Under the pieces are notes generated by a model, which was not told the DNA's origin, did not search any database, and saw only the letters and a list, made by a program, of their open reading frames with translations. From the NCBI GenBank assembly GCA_034638255.1, contig JAWPGT010000009.1, positions 806,001 to 870,000 on the forward strand: DNA of 64,000 nt. Reading direction: 5' to 3'. Below are positions 53,648-64,000 of this stretch, in pieces. Source of the stretch: Coprinus comatus. Lineage: Eukaryota > Basidiomycota > Agaricomycetes > Agaricales > Agaricaceae. The translations under genes were made by a program, and so were the position numbers. Each line of letters starts with the position of its first letter. Within the stretch, counting starts at the first letter, position 1.

Positions 53648-56600
53648 TTATGATGAAAGTCCAAGAAGAGGAACAAAGTGAGAGACTGCCTTTGGTTCAA
53701 CAGCCTTGGTGAAGATGTCAGCCAGTTGTTCAGAGGTAGGAACAAAGAGAGGGGAAATGACTTTGTTTTGAACAGCATCACGGAGCCAGAAATAACACAA
53801 ATCCAATTGCTTCATACGACCATGGTGTTCAGGATTCTTAGCAACAGTAATAGCGGATTGGTTGTCGATGTTAAGAATGGAGGGGAAAGTGAAGGAATAA
53901 CCGAACTCGGATAGAATGTTGCGCATCCACATAATCTCCTTTCCGCCTTCAACAGCCGCAACGTACTCAGCTTCAGTGGAGGAGAGAGTGACTAAACTCT
54001 GACGTTTTGAAGACCAACCAACAGCCGCACCACATACCAAAGTCACATAACCACCCGTAGCCCTTCCAGTCTCTTGACACGAACCATGAGAAGCATCAGA
54101 ATATGTGATGAAGAGATCCTCAGTAGCCATGTCACCTTTGTAGACCAGCTTATAGTCCATTGTACCCTTGAGATAGCGGAAGAGATGTTTGACAGCAGCC
54201 CAATGTTGAGGACCAGGATTGTGATTGAATCTCCCAAGGTAAGAAACAGCAAAGGCAATGTCAGGACGAGTCATGGTGGCCAGATATTGAAGAGCGCCAA
54301 CAGCGCTGAGGTAGGGAACATCTTTCATGAGGAGTTTGTCATCTTCAGTGACAGTGACAGTGGAGAGATTGAGTCCAGGAGTGAGAGGGGTCTTCACGGG
54401 TCGACAGTCAGACATCTGGAAGTGTTTGAGGAGTTCCTTGACATATTTCTCTTGTGAAAGCGAAATGGAGTGATGAGAGGGGTCTTGATCAACCTTAACA
54501 GCCAATAACCAGGAGGTAGAGCCGAGATCTCGAAGTTTGAAGTGAGTAGAGAGCTCTTTGATCGTATCATCCATGGCCTTGTCATCCTTCGAAGCAAGAG
54601 TAATATCGTCAATGAAAATGGGAACAATAACCTTGACTGGACCTTTAGAGTAGATGTAGATAGAGCTGTCAGATTGGAGTCGAATGTAACCAAGTGAAAT
54701 GAAGACCGAGTGAAGTTTCTTGTTCCATTGTCGAGCTGCTTGTTTGAGTCCATAAAGCGATTTTCGAAGCCTAAAAACCATGTTTGAGTCACCAAAATGA
54801 TAACCTTCAGGTTGACGCATATAGATCTCTTCTTCCAAGTCACCATAAGTAAAGGCGGAGGAGATGTCGATAGAGCGTAACTTGTAACCTTCTTTGGCGG
54901 CAAGGGCGACAATGAGGCGGAGGGAAGCGGGACGGAATGTTGGAGCAAAGACTTCAGTATAATCATATCCAGGACGTTGAGCGTAACCTTTAGCAACAAG
55001 ACGAGCTTTATACCGTTCGATGGAACCATCAGGATTGTCCTTAATCTTGTAAACCCAACCAGACTTGATAGCTTTCTCACCACGGGGTAAAGGAATAAGT
55101 TCCCAAGTACCATTCGCCTCGAGTGTAGAGTACTCCTTGTCCATCGCCTCTTTCCACAAATGTGAATCAGGGGAATTCATCGCAGCTTTGAATGATCCTG
55201 GATGACCAGATGACACGTTACCAGCAAACTCAACTTCCTTAAAACCATTCTTCTCATCAGATACCGAAAACGCGAAATCTTCGTCACTATCCTCAGCTTC
55301 AGAGTCAAAATAGAGCTTTTGTTGTGTTGAGATTCTCTCGAACTTTCCAAGAAGGTTGTCGAATTCGAGAGCCTCGTCTACGGATGGTGGTTGAGCAGAA
55401 GGTGGTTGACGATGAGGAGGAGTAGAAGGAGGAGGAGGAGGTGTAGCTGGTTGAATGCGAGGTGTTGGAGGTGGAGAGAGTTTTGGTGAGTGAGGTGGGG
55501 ATGGTGAAGGTGAAGGTGAAGGTGGGACAGGTGCCGGAAGATGAATAGGAGCAGCAGGAACTAGAGGTGGAAGTGAAGTGGAATGCTCTACAATACCCCC
55601 CTCATCTTCGGGAAGTGGAACACCTGAGATCGTTGGCGAAGTTGGAGTAGATGATGAAGAGGAAGATGGTATAGAGGATAGAGAGAAGTCAGGAACATTG
55701 TTCGTCTTCCCTTTTGAAAGACCCGGAAAGTAGCGTTCGTCAAAATGAGCGGTTTCGGAGATGATCACCTTTCGAGTTGTTGGATTATAAAACTTCCAAC
55801 CTTTGTAACCAGGTTCGTAACCCAAGAAAATACACTTCTCCATATGAGGTTCAAGAGATGTACGCTTATCCTTTTGTATGAAAACGTAGGCAGTACATCC
55901 CCAGACTCGAAGGTGAGAGACGTCAGGTTTACGCTTGTAGAAGGCCTCAAATGGTGTGGTGTGAGGAAGTGGGGAAGTAGGAAGGTGATTCCAGACATGA
56001 ACCATAGAGGCAATACATTCGCCCCAGAAAGAAGGAGGAAGACCAGATTCCGAGAGCATGGTGGTGATACGTTCACCCATTGTTCGATTTGCACGTTCGG
56101 CAAGACCATTTTGCTGAGGACGATTACGGGTAGAGTGCCTACGTTCAATACCACACCCCATAGTGAAGGAGCAAAAGGCATTGGACATGTATTCACCTCC
56201 CTTATCATCTTGAAGCGCCTTGATCTTCATCCCGAGTTGGTTCTCTACCCATGCTTTGTAGCGTTTGAATGCTTCGAAAGCTTCAGACTTGGCCTTGAGT
56301 AATATAACAGACCGAAATCGAGTAGCATCATCAATGAAGGTAATCCAATATTTGTAACCTTGAGCAGTAGGTGTAGGAAGAGGACCATGGAGATCAGAAT
56401 GAATGAGTTCGAGTGGAGATCGAGTATGGTGGGTGGAGGGAGGGAATGAAGTCGAGTGCATCTTTCCAGCAAGGCAAGGTTCACAAATTGGGTCAGGGAG
56501 TGAATCAGAATCAAGAGAAATACCAGTAACCAGGTCTTGAGCAATCATCTTCTTCACATCTGAGTAATTGTGGTGAATGAAACGTCTGTGCCAGAGGGAG

Positions 56601-56970
56601 AGGTCAAGAGGGAGTGTAGAGGTGGAAAAAGCGACCTCAGAGGCAATAACTGAGCCATTGAGGTAAGCACAGTTGTCAGAGTCAATGGTGGCAGTAAAGA
56701 GAGTAGATCTGGACTTCCTGAAGGTGATGGAATGGGAAGAGATGTTGATATTGAAGCCTTTATGTCGGGTAAGATGTAGGCAAGATAGGAGGTTGTTCCC
56801 TAGGTCAGGAACGTGTAAAACCCTCGAAAATTCGACCGGTCTAGCCTTCTTTCCTTTCAGAATAGGCTCAAACACCACAGAACCTATGCCAGCTGAGTAA
56901 ACCACAGAATGATCAGCCAAGCGAATGGGAATGCGAGAGGGGGTGTAGTTCCTGAACCAGTGATGGTGGG
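53648..56970 (-). CDS. Copia polyprotein: integrase, reverse transcriptase, RNase H
   Basis: Frame open for more than 1,100 codons. Integrase zinc-binding region LWHRRFIHHNYSDVKK with CEPCLAGK. Core residues: Asp in IHSDLHGPLP, Asp in QDDKGGEYMS and Glu in QQNGLAERANRTMGER. Reverse transcriptase begins around NGTWELIPLPRGEKAI and KSGWVYKIK. The catalytic motif reads PIFIDDITLAS, so FIDD replaces the usual YVDD. RNase H has YSDASHG, RATGGYV and LSSTEAEYVA, and the C-terminus is TKAVEPKAVSHFVPLL. A proline/serine linker (about 55.4-55.7 kb) separates integrase and RT. All catalytic residues are present, so the enzymes could act if expressed, but the frame lacks its own protease start because of the shift at 56.97 kb. 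Confidence 0.93.
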
Positions 56971-57356
56971 GGAGACATGTGAGATGTAGCACCGGTGTCA
57001 CAAAGCCATTGGAAACTTGCATGAGGTTGGAGAGGGCTGGAGGAAGGAAGGGTAGATGTTGCATTGCCAGCAAACTCGGTAATGAAGGAGTTCGTCTCGT
57101 CGCACCAAATTTTGGGTGTCGTTTGCGAAATATGAGATAAACGTGTATGACGAGTTTGACGTGATTCAGACGGTCGGTTGGCGAGATATTGAGCTTTTGC
57201 CTTTGCCTTCTCAAAACTAAAGCATGAAACCTGAGAGAGGCCTGTAACTCCGCAAAAATCGCATTTTGAGGTTGGAAAAGCGGCCTGAGGTAGAGCTGAA
57301 GGTTTAGGAGGAAGGGAGGGATGTCCAGAGGATGAGTGACGCATTTTGAAAGCCAT
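56913..57356 (-). pseudogene. Gag remnant and protease start of the Copia element
   Basis: Open frame of 147 codons. It begins MAFKMRHSSSG only about 100 bp inside the LTR, so the usual 200 or more residues of Copia Gag before the knuckle are absent. The knuckle is CDFCGVTGLSQVSC, with leucine where CCHC knuckles have histidine. The protease motif WLCDTGATSHMSP is at the end. After SHMSP a run of five C bases (about 56966-56970) puts the continuation HHHWFRNYTP in the next frame, so Gag-protease and the rest of pol are not in one frame. Confidence 0.8.
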
Positions 57357-57446
57357 AAAGTCGTTGTAAAATAGTAGAAAGAGTGTTGAGCAGTAGAGAG
57401 TGGAATATGTGAATAAATAACGTGTTTCTTGAAGTCCTAAAGCACG

Positions 57447-57458
57447 GGGCCCATAACC
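57447..57458 (-). other. Copia primer-binding site
   Basis: GGTTATGGGCCC directly adjoining the 5' LTR. Complementary to an internal part of initiator tRNA-Met rather than to its 3' end. Confidence 0.7.
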
Positions 57459-57806
57459 TGTAAGCGCAGGATCGTAGAGGACGACGAGACGAGCACGATG
57501 ACGAAGGAATGGAAGGAAACCGATCAGAAATGACTGAGATAAAACACAAACACTGCAGACACTTGTATTAGACTAGAAAGATACAATAACTTCTTAACTA
57601 CTCACCTGCAGACACTTGTATTAGACTAGAGAGTCTTCATGTGTCTGCAGGACGCTTCAGTAACATGTGACGTGACATTGTGATGTCACAGAAAGCGGAA
57701 ACAATCTACAAGTCCAGAACTCCAAAGAGAATATCCAACCACAACTCTTCTAACCTCAACCAACAATAAATACTGACCTTGGGGACTGTCTAGAGCATTC
57801 CTGACA
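57459..57806 (-). repeat. Copia 5' LTR
   Basis: 348 bp, same sequence as the 3' LTR by eye over its full length. Confidence 0.93.
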
Positions 57807-58164
57807 ATTGACGAGGGGAGGGAGTAATGTTGACATCATCCAGATCAATGTCTGCAACTGCCTGAGACACTGATGTTTTGGCAAATGAATGAAAATCGGA
57901 TAGCATAGGTTCCGATTTAGACCCTCGAACACCTTCTGGTAGGCCTAGCTCAGAGTCAGACTCCTCCATCGAGAGCTCTCTAGCATCGTGATAATCATGA
58001 TCATTGTTAGTTCCCACTATCAATTTCCGAGGTTAGTGTTATATTATGATTAGAGTATAGAATTGAGTCATACCATTTGTTTCTTTGATATCTTGATCAT
58101 CAAACAGCTTTTTGAGCCGTTTATTGGTGCTTTTAAATTTTACATGTTCATCCCGAACATGCAT

Positions 58165-58987
58165 ACTATGTATATGTTTTTCAAGAAACTTGTGATATTT
58201 TTACTCGAATATATATGATTGGTATATATGTATAGTATATACAGCTTCGTATTGATTATGGGGCCCTACAGGCTGATATCGAAGGTGATCTTTATTTCAC
58301 TGATTACTTTGATAACAAGTTTTGACGGTCATCACCAGAATGTCACACTTGTTTCCTATTCTGGTGTTGAACTGTCACAAGGTCAAGGTCAAATCAGTGA
58401 CGTTGACTTAGGTCAAATTGCTGACACCGCTCATCACTGCCATATCTTCCCTTCAGGGTCTGTAGGAATATGCCGATCAAAACGACTGGTTCCAAAGCGC
58501 GATCCCGTCGTACTTATAACTGTCCAGACACTGAATTTTCATTAAAATATGTTAATGTGACCAACATAATGACAAGATTTGAATAAGGGAGCTCTCCTCT
58601 CGGTACTCTTTACCTTGAGCCAGTCAGAGGACGGTCAGAGGAAACCGACGAGATGGGTTGGACTTGGCGACAAGTCGTGATCAAAAGACGGTACATTGGC
58701 TTTCAGGCATCGTCCATAATGAAGTATTGGGTTAAGTATTATACTATTTAAATTTATCCCTGTACTTGGAGAAAGAAATATATATGCACTAGCAGCTTTG
58801 CTTGAATTCATAAACACTCAATTTACAAGATCTATATTCGATAACAATCACAGGTTTATGACATAAAAGGAGATGCAATCTGAGGAACAGAAAATGCTAA
58901 CTAAAGGACTCATAGGAAAAAACACATAAAATAAAGCACGAAAAATGGAGAAGCAGACGGAGGCATAGTAATACTAAGGATAAAAAA
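58165..58987. other. Intergenic
   Basis: Promoter side of the split gene and 3' flank of the transcription factor gene. Several GTCAA/TTGAC motifs around 58320-58420. No gene supported. Confidence 0.45.
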
Positions 58988-61900
58988 TTAAGCAAAACCC
59001 AAATGCTCGACAAGGTGTTGTAACGACCCCTCTAATACAGACTGAGACCTACTAGCATTATTATTATTCAATCCCGTACCAAACACACTTGCAGAGAATG
59101 GAGTGCGTGGTTGAGGTGGATAATCAAGCGGCTGAAATGACGATTCAAGTTTTTGGAAAAAGTTGTCATTGGGATATCGTGGGTATTGGTGTTCAGATCT
59201 GCGTTCTTGCCGAATCGAGCCCGAAGTTGATGTTGGGTATGGATTAACATTGGTATATTGGGTTTGTGTTGCCGTTGATGATGGTGGGCGTGAGAGAAGA
59301 AAGGAATCTGTGGGTGGAAAATCGAAATAGTATACTGCGGATGAATCCGCTGGAGGACTTCGTAATCGGAAATCACGCATATCTCGTAATATTGTTGGAT
59401 GTAGGTGAGGTGATGGGTGATTGTTGCCTTCATCTCCGTGGGTTTCCCCGGTAGTGATCGAGGATGAGGTAGTGGGATTGGTATTTGTGGGTTGGGCTTG
59501 AGGTAAACCCGGTGCAGATGAGGATGAGGTTTGGGGTGAGTGAGATCGTGATGAACTTGAAGATACTGTGCCAAAAAGAAAGTTTAGAAAATTAGTTAGC
59601 CTTAAGATAAGTATAGTTACCAGTGGGATCATAACGGAGGGGGTGGAGGTGAAGTCCCTGTTCCTGTTGCGAATACGAATACATGTTCGACTGATGATGG
59701 GAATAAGGAGAAGGATTAGAGTGCGAATGCGATTGAGTCAGAGGTGGTGGCGGCATTGTAGCATACGAGCTTGTCCTTGTGTGCGAAAGGTTAAAAGGTG
59801 TGGATGATGACGATGTTTGTAAGGAAAATGATGTAGATGCTGGTAGATTAAAAGAAGTTGTATCATTATGGGGTATATCAGGAAGTATAGCTGAAGTTTT
59901 AGTGCGAGATGGACTGCGATTTGGTCGGTTGAGACTTGTACTTCCTTTTGGAAAGGTGAACGATTTGGAAGAACCGGAGAGGGAAATTAGTATCAAGTGG
60001 GTTATACCACTTAGCTTTTCCAGATCGGAATGTGACATTTGGTAACCTTCGTTATCATATGAACGTCCAGTAGTAGCTCTGGAAAATCTACGCAAACTTT
60101 GGAAATGTCTCTGATAGAACGGGAAAAAGGTCTTCAGTAAAAGATCATTGGTTTAGATTGGTTGAGAGGAAAGACTAACTAGGAAATCTCTTGCGGCACG
60201 ACACTTTGAGCTTGATTCTTCCAAGAGTGCAATTATCAAGTCAAGTTCACCAAGGGCATGTGTGGTTAGGTGAGAACCAGGCATGCGAATGACGAATAAG
60301 CACATCACAACCTATAAAAAGATTCAGCATAAACATACCAATCATCAAGAAGACGCGAAGCACGACTAAGCATAAGCAACACGCTTTAACCCTAATAGTT
60401 TACTCACAGCAGCCGAGAGTGCCTGGGACCAAGGCAACGTCACTTTTGATATCCAGTCTGGTATGGAATCCCACGCGTGTCTCAGCCCTCGTAGTAAACG
60501 CCAAGCGGACCGATATATAGCTAGGACGGAAGGGAAGCAAGGATGAGTAGAGGGATCTTCTGGACTCTCTTGTAATACTCGAAGGAAGGAATGTCTGTGC
60601 AAATTTAGAATGGCTATGTTTGCACGGTTAAGATAGTATTTGGTTGATTTGGATTAGAACATACTTGATTCTTTCGTATGGGAGACTAAGAAGCGAATCA
60701 TGATAACCTGTGGTGAGGGTGGGGGTGTCTCGAGTCCACACATAGGTCGCCAATGAAGTGGAACTGGGAAGTCTCGGATTTTGAGGTCAAGGTCTAGGAT
60801 GGTATCATACGCTGGATCTCTGGGGCCGAAGGCCATTGCCATAATGCTGTGTAATAAAATAGCATATTTGTACCTCCACATGTGCACTGTTATGAACACA
60901 TTTATCAACGAGAGGTGTGCGAGATATCACAAACTTGACTTACATCCAGGTTTACGATGGCCATCGGCACCTATTCCTTCCTCATCGTCTGGAGGCTCAA
61001 TGCCATCCATAAAGGCGAGTGAGATGGAAGGAGGTTTTCCAGAGAAGAAGCTCTATATACATTTATCAATAATGCAAAGGTGAAAGCAAAGTCCACTTAC
61101 TGTCCATGTATCTAGCAAGAATAATTCACAAAATACTTGAGCTCTTCGGTGAGCAATTTCTGCTGGAAGTTGCCATCTATTACTATCAAAGTCTACCAGA
61201 GCATCAGATACTGTTAGGTGGTATGAGAATTGGGGGAGAAAAGAACATACGCAGACCCATCTGTTGACGGGATGAATAAATGATGTCGCAGTTCTGATCA
61301 ATACTAACCAAATTTAGAGCATGATAGATTTACCTTGAACCCAGTGTGAATGACCTGATTGACATCTTCTAGGTCAGATTCTGGCGCAGTATCCCCACGA
61401 AAGTCAAGAAATTGTGATATGTGGATCTTGGGCAATGGGTTTCAGTTGACATGAGCATCATTAACTGGAAAAACATACCGCAGCCTGGATATAATTCAAT
61501 GTATTCTTGCGATGCGAGGAAAGACGGAGGCATGCTTTTGCCAAACGATAGTAGTCAGCCGATTTTCCCGTGCTCTCATCCTCAAAGTGAGTAGACATAG
61601 CAAAAACTATGAATAGTAATGCCAGATTTTCGGGCTGCTCTATATCGGTGAACGATCTGACATGGCATAAGCACGGTATTGGGTCTGGTGTTTTTGTAAG
61701 TTGATAACTCACCGGACGCGGTAGACAGATATCAAGATATCATCTACTAGTACTGCACGAGGAACTGGCGAATACCTGGGTGGTGCTTCTAGTGGATATA
61801 GAATGTAGATGGACAGAGTACTCACAATACTTTCCCCAGACGAATATATAGCTCACAAAGTCGAAATGCTTCAGAAGCCTGGGGTCGTAGGCTCAGGATT

Positions 61901-62908
61901 TCTTCGTAAAACCTTTCCGATGTTTTCCCAGGTTTGGGAATGGCAAAATCAAGTAGTTCGGTAGAGAGACAAGAATGGCCTTCTCCCGATGGTGTAGGAC
62001 CCTGCTAGGTTAATCAGATTAATAGTACTTTAGGCAAGAATTCTTTTGTTTTACATGAATAAGAAGCTTGATGCCGTAAATTCATCTTGTCAGCCATTAA
62101 CCAATAAATCAAGATGATCCAGATACCTCAGAACGCGTTGTCGATCCAAAAAACAAGGTCTGTCCATCTTCATGTATAGTCAATGAGCCTGTAGGGGATG
62201 CGAAATCTAAATGGGACTGTGTAGAGCACGGATAGCACTAAACATACCATCGGATCCGTCATTTTGTGCGTAATTTGTATCCTCTGGTGCCAAGGTAGCC
62301 GCTGAATGAGTATTCTTGAGTGCTGTCATGGAAGATGTAGGAGATGGATCGGCTGAAGAAGTCGTGCTTAGCCTCTGCGGAGCTGATAGGGAGTTATAAT
62401 CCCTTTGGAGCAAGGGGTTTGGATTGTCGGAATCCTGGGTGTGGAATGACTGGAGAGTATCTTCGAGTTCACGGATTCGTGAAGTGAGTTGATCAATGTG
62501 GTCGTGAAGCTCCTCTGTGCCGGTCAGAACCATTCGATTGTGTTTTCCATGTGTCAACACTCCTGTTGATTGTTGGCATTAATCAGGATATATGGAAACA
62601 GACAGACAGACCATCAGGACATATAGAACCACATCCCCGAGAAACACATTTCTGGCATGGAACCTAACATGGAAATAGTAGCATTTGGTTAGCAGTACGC
62701 TCTGGCACGAAACTACACTAGCGCCCGCTTCCGCGCCGAACATTCACATTTTGATCACACCGAAGCTTGAGCCTCCTACACTCTGCACAGGCAGTTGGGC
62801 TAATGCTTGGAATCAACAGATATTTAACGTATGGGAGAAGGAGGACATACACTCTTCGGGTTTTCTTCTTGGCTTGGACTGTTCCTTATTCTTTCTTCCT
62901 GCAGGCAT
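58988..62908 (-). CDS. Zn2Cys6 fungal transcription factor
   Basis: Large multi-exon gene. The start MPAGRKNKEQSKPRRKPED (62908) is spliced to the zinc cluster PTACAECRRLKLRCDQN and, after another intron, VPCQKCVSRGCGSICPDG: six cysteines in the binuclear pattern. A coiled coil follows (TEELHDHIDQLTSRIRELED). The middle (about 60.3-62.1 kb) is a series of short exons with the features of the fungal-specific regulatory domain, though I did not resolve each one. The last two large exons (about 59.63-60.1 kb, then 58988-59574) encode a disordered tail rich in Ser, Pro, His and Gln, ending SVLEGSLQHLVEHLGFA. Such factors bind DNA as dimers at CGG motifs. Target unknown. It diverges from the DUF2235 gene. 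Confidence 0.85.
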
Positions 62909-63514
62909 TAGAAGGTCTGACCCTTGAATAAAGTGTGGGGGAAGATCAGCGGCTGTATTTCGGTCAGTGTGGTGGTCAGAGGAAAAGAAAGGAGGGGCTT
63001 TCACGAAGGGTTGTTATGCGTCATTTGTATATGAATATTGGGGACGGTGTTGTAGGACAACCGACAAAATATCTACTTTCCGTACAAATACGCGGAGTAT
63101 GTCATCGTCCGCTCTCCACGAGTTCCCGGTCATGTGACTGTGGTAATAATATTCTGAGTTCCTGTTCTGGACAAACATAATTTAAACTTTACACTAACAT
63201 GTTTTGGATTCACTCTCTATCTCTCTATATGGAAAAGAAAAATATAAAAGCCGCCCTTTACCCGTCGTTCAACCCCCACCCCGCTATCGTAGTGCACATC
63301 TGATGGCACTGTGCTGGAAAGTTTTGTCCTTTAGGCTGTCACGTGGCATGATTTTACTTCATTTAACACGAACTATTAATAGAAGTGACCGTAAAGGATT
63401 CCCTAGAAGCTTGCTCGGTTGCTTCCAGCGTCCATTCGAGGACTACATAAAGTCCTATCGGCCTTCACATCATGTCTTTCCTCTTTTTTATCCCTACTCT
63501 ACCTACATCTACAT
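62909..63514. promoter_or_regulatory. Divergent spacer of the Zn2Cys6 and DUF2235 genes
   Basis: 606 bp carrying both promoters. A TATA-like AATATAAAAGCC lies at 63241-63252. An in-frame upstream extension of the Zn2Cys6 gene to 63004 is possible but not favoured. Confidence 0.45.
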
Positions 63515-64000
63515 ATGTCGACGCTTTCCGATTCTTTCTTCGGACACGAGAAAAATCCGACTATATCTTCTACAGCCACAGCCACGGGCCCTTATTCAGG
63601 TCTTCCTATCACAACTTCTCCCCTGGGCGAGGACGACTGCTCAGATTATGGTGACATCGATTGCATTCCACCAACACACAAGCACCGTACTCTTATATTA
63701 TGCTTTGACGGCACAGGTTAGTCTTCCCGTGGTGTCCTTTCTTTCTGTGCAAGTATTCAAATGTTTGCTGTCTTCAGGTGACCAGTTCGACGATGATGTA
63801 GATATTTTTCTTGTGATTTCTTTTTTTGACACATCCTAAAAAGAAGCGAATAGAACTCCAATATCGTGAATTTCTTCTCACTACTAAAAAAGAATGATTC
63901 CTCCAAGCAACTAGTATACTATCAGGTGTGTGATACTCTCAGGCCAAGTTTACAAGGTTGATTAACATTTACAAAGGCAGGAATCGGAACATATACGATT
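63515..64000 (+). CDS. DUF2235 (T6SS phospholipase-like) hydrolase, 5' part
   Basis: Cut by the window edge. Exons 63515-63716, 63778-63797, 63854-63925 and 63977 onward are in phase. After a Ser/Thr-rich start (MSTLSDSFFGHEKNP) the domain opens with HRTLILCFDGTGDQFDDD, then NSNIVNFFSLLKKND and LVYYQAGIGTYTI. These are the first blocks of the DUF2235 alpha/beta-hydrolase domain, related to bacterial Tle1 phospholipases and common in Agaricomycetes. The catalytic G-x-S-R-G elbow would lie beyond the window. Start chosen at the ATG that precedes the domain; an upstream in-frame extension looks like leader sequence. Substrate unknown. Confidence 0.87.

Larger units (their letters stand above)
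53211..57806 (-). mobile_element. Ty1/Copia LTR retrotransposon with matching LTRs
   Basis: LTRs at 53211-53558 and 57459-57806 are both 348 bp and appear identical. Each begins TG and ends CA, and the element is flanked by the 5-bp duplication ATTGA (53206-53210 and 57807-57811). Sense is the minus strand. Just after the 5' LTR is GGTTATGGGCCC (57458-57447), matching the anticodon-loop region of initiator tRNA-Met used as primer by Copia itself. A purine tract AGGGGGGTA lies directly before the 3' LTR. The internal region holds a Gag remnant and pol in the Copia order: protease, integrase, RT, RNase H. The total of 4,596 bp is short because most of Gag is missing. Confidence 0.95.
53171..58164 (-). 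pseudogene. Unknown gene split by the Copia element
   Basis: On the right, exon 1 (start 58164) reads MHVRDEHVKFKS, STNKRLKKLFDDQD and IKETN, with a donor before the next exon (GTNNDHDYHDARELSMEESD ... DLDDVNITPSPRQ). The frame runs into the Copia LTR at 57806. Removing the element and one copy of its ATTGA duplication lets the frame continue on the left as SPSNPPMVNLQ and stop at 53171, or through further introns. Product unrecognised; the sequence is charged and serine-rich. Not a named family, so the call rests on frame continuity across the insertion. Confidence 0.45.

Noticed and set aside
1..64000. CRISPR arrays, tRNA or rRNA genes
   Set aside because: No regularly spaced repeats and no tRNA A/B-box pair with a foldable cloverleaf was found by eye; a tRNAscan-type search was not possible.

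Overview
The window is a piece of a filamentous basidiomycete genome, probably an Agaricomycete. The evidence is the dense 45-65 nt spliceosomal introns, a DUF2235 hydrolase, a secreted thaumatin-like 'glycopeptide', a LysM protein that starts MGRWTQYDE, a Zn2Cys6 factor of the CAECRRLKLRC type and NACHT proteins of the mushroom NLR type. All gene models were spliced by eye from GT/AG sites, reading phase and family resemblance. No database was searched, so exon ends are approximate where I say so.

Layout. 1-14.8 kb is a gene-dense, largely housekeeping arm: ribosomal protein L28e, a small secreted protein, a LysM membrane protein, a carboxylesterase with a late frameshift, thioredoxin, an ankyrin protein, an unknown gene, a Prx-like AhpC/TSA protein, an RRT8/EI24-like membrane protein and a coiled-coil protein. 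15.0-21.5 kb holds two tandem laccase-like multicopper oxidases that share loss of copper-cluster ligands. 23.3-25.9 kb is a divergent pair, NOPCHAP1-like and Dus1. 27.1-27.9 kb is a secreted glycopeptide gene.

28.9-35.7 kb and 46.4-51.2 kb are two related accessory islands. Each is built from a NACHT NTPase gene placed head to head with a member of a small, unrecognised gene family ending in the motif GK-x-KF-x-x-FWRS. At least three further broken copies or fragments of this module lie at 1.3 kb and 28.9-30.9 kb. Between the islands are an M17 leucyl aminopeptidase, a Gcn4-like bZIP factor, COX6 and a secreted precursor with four Kex2-type peptide repeats.

48.4-58.2 kb is rich in mobile elements: a gag-only miniature LTR element inside the right-hand NACHT gene, a 700-bp TA-flanked MITE inside an older dispersed repeat, and a 4.6-kb Copia element with matching LTRs and an ATTGA target duplication, inserted in another gene. 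The window closes with a large Zn2Cys6 transcription factor gene and the 5' end of a DUF2235 hydrolase gene, which diverge from a shared spacer.

The best candidates for undescribed biology are the NACHT/FWRS divergent module, the multicopper oxidase pair with a broken trinuclear site, and the Kex2-repeat precursor.
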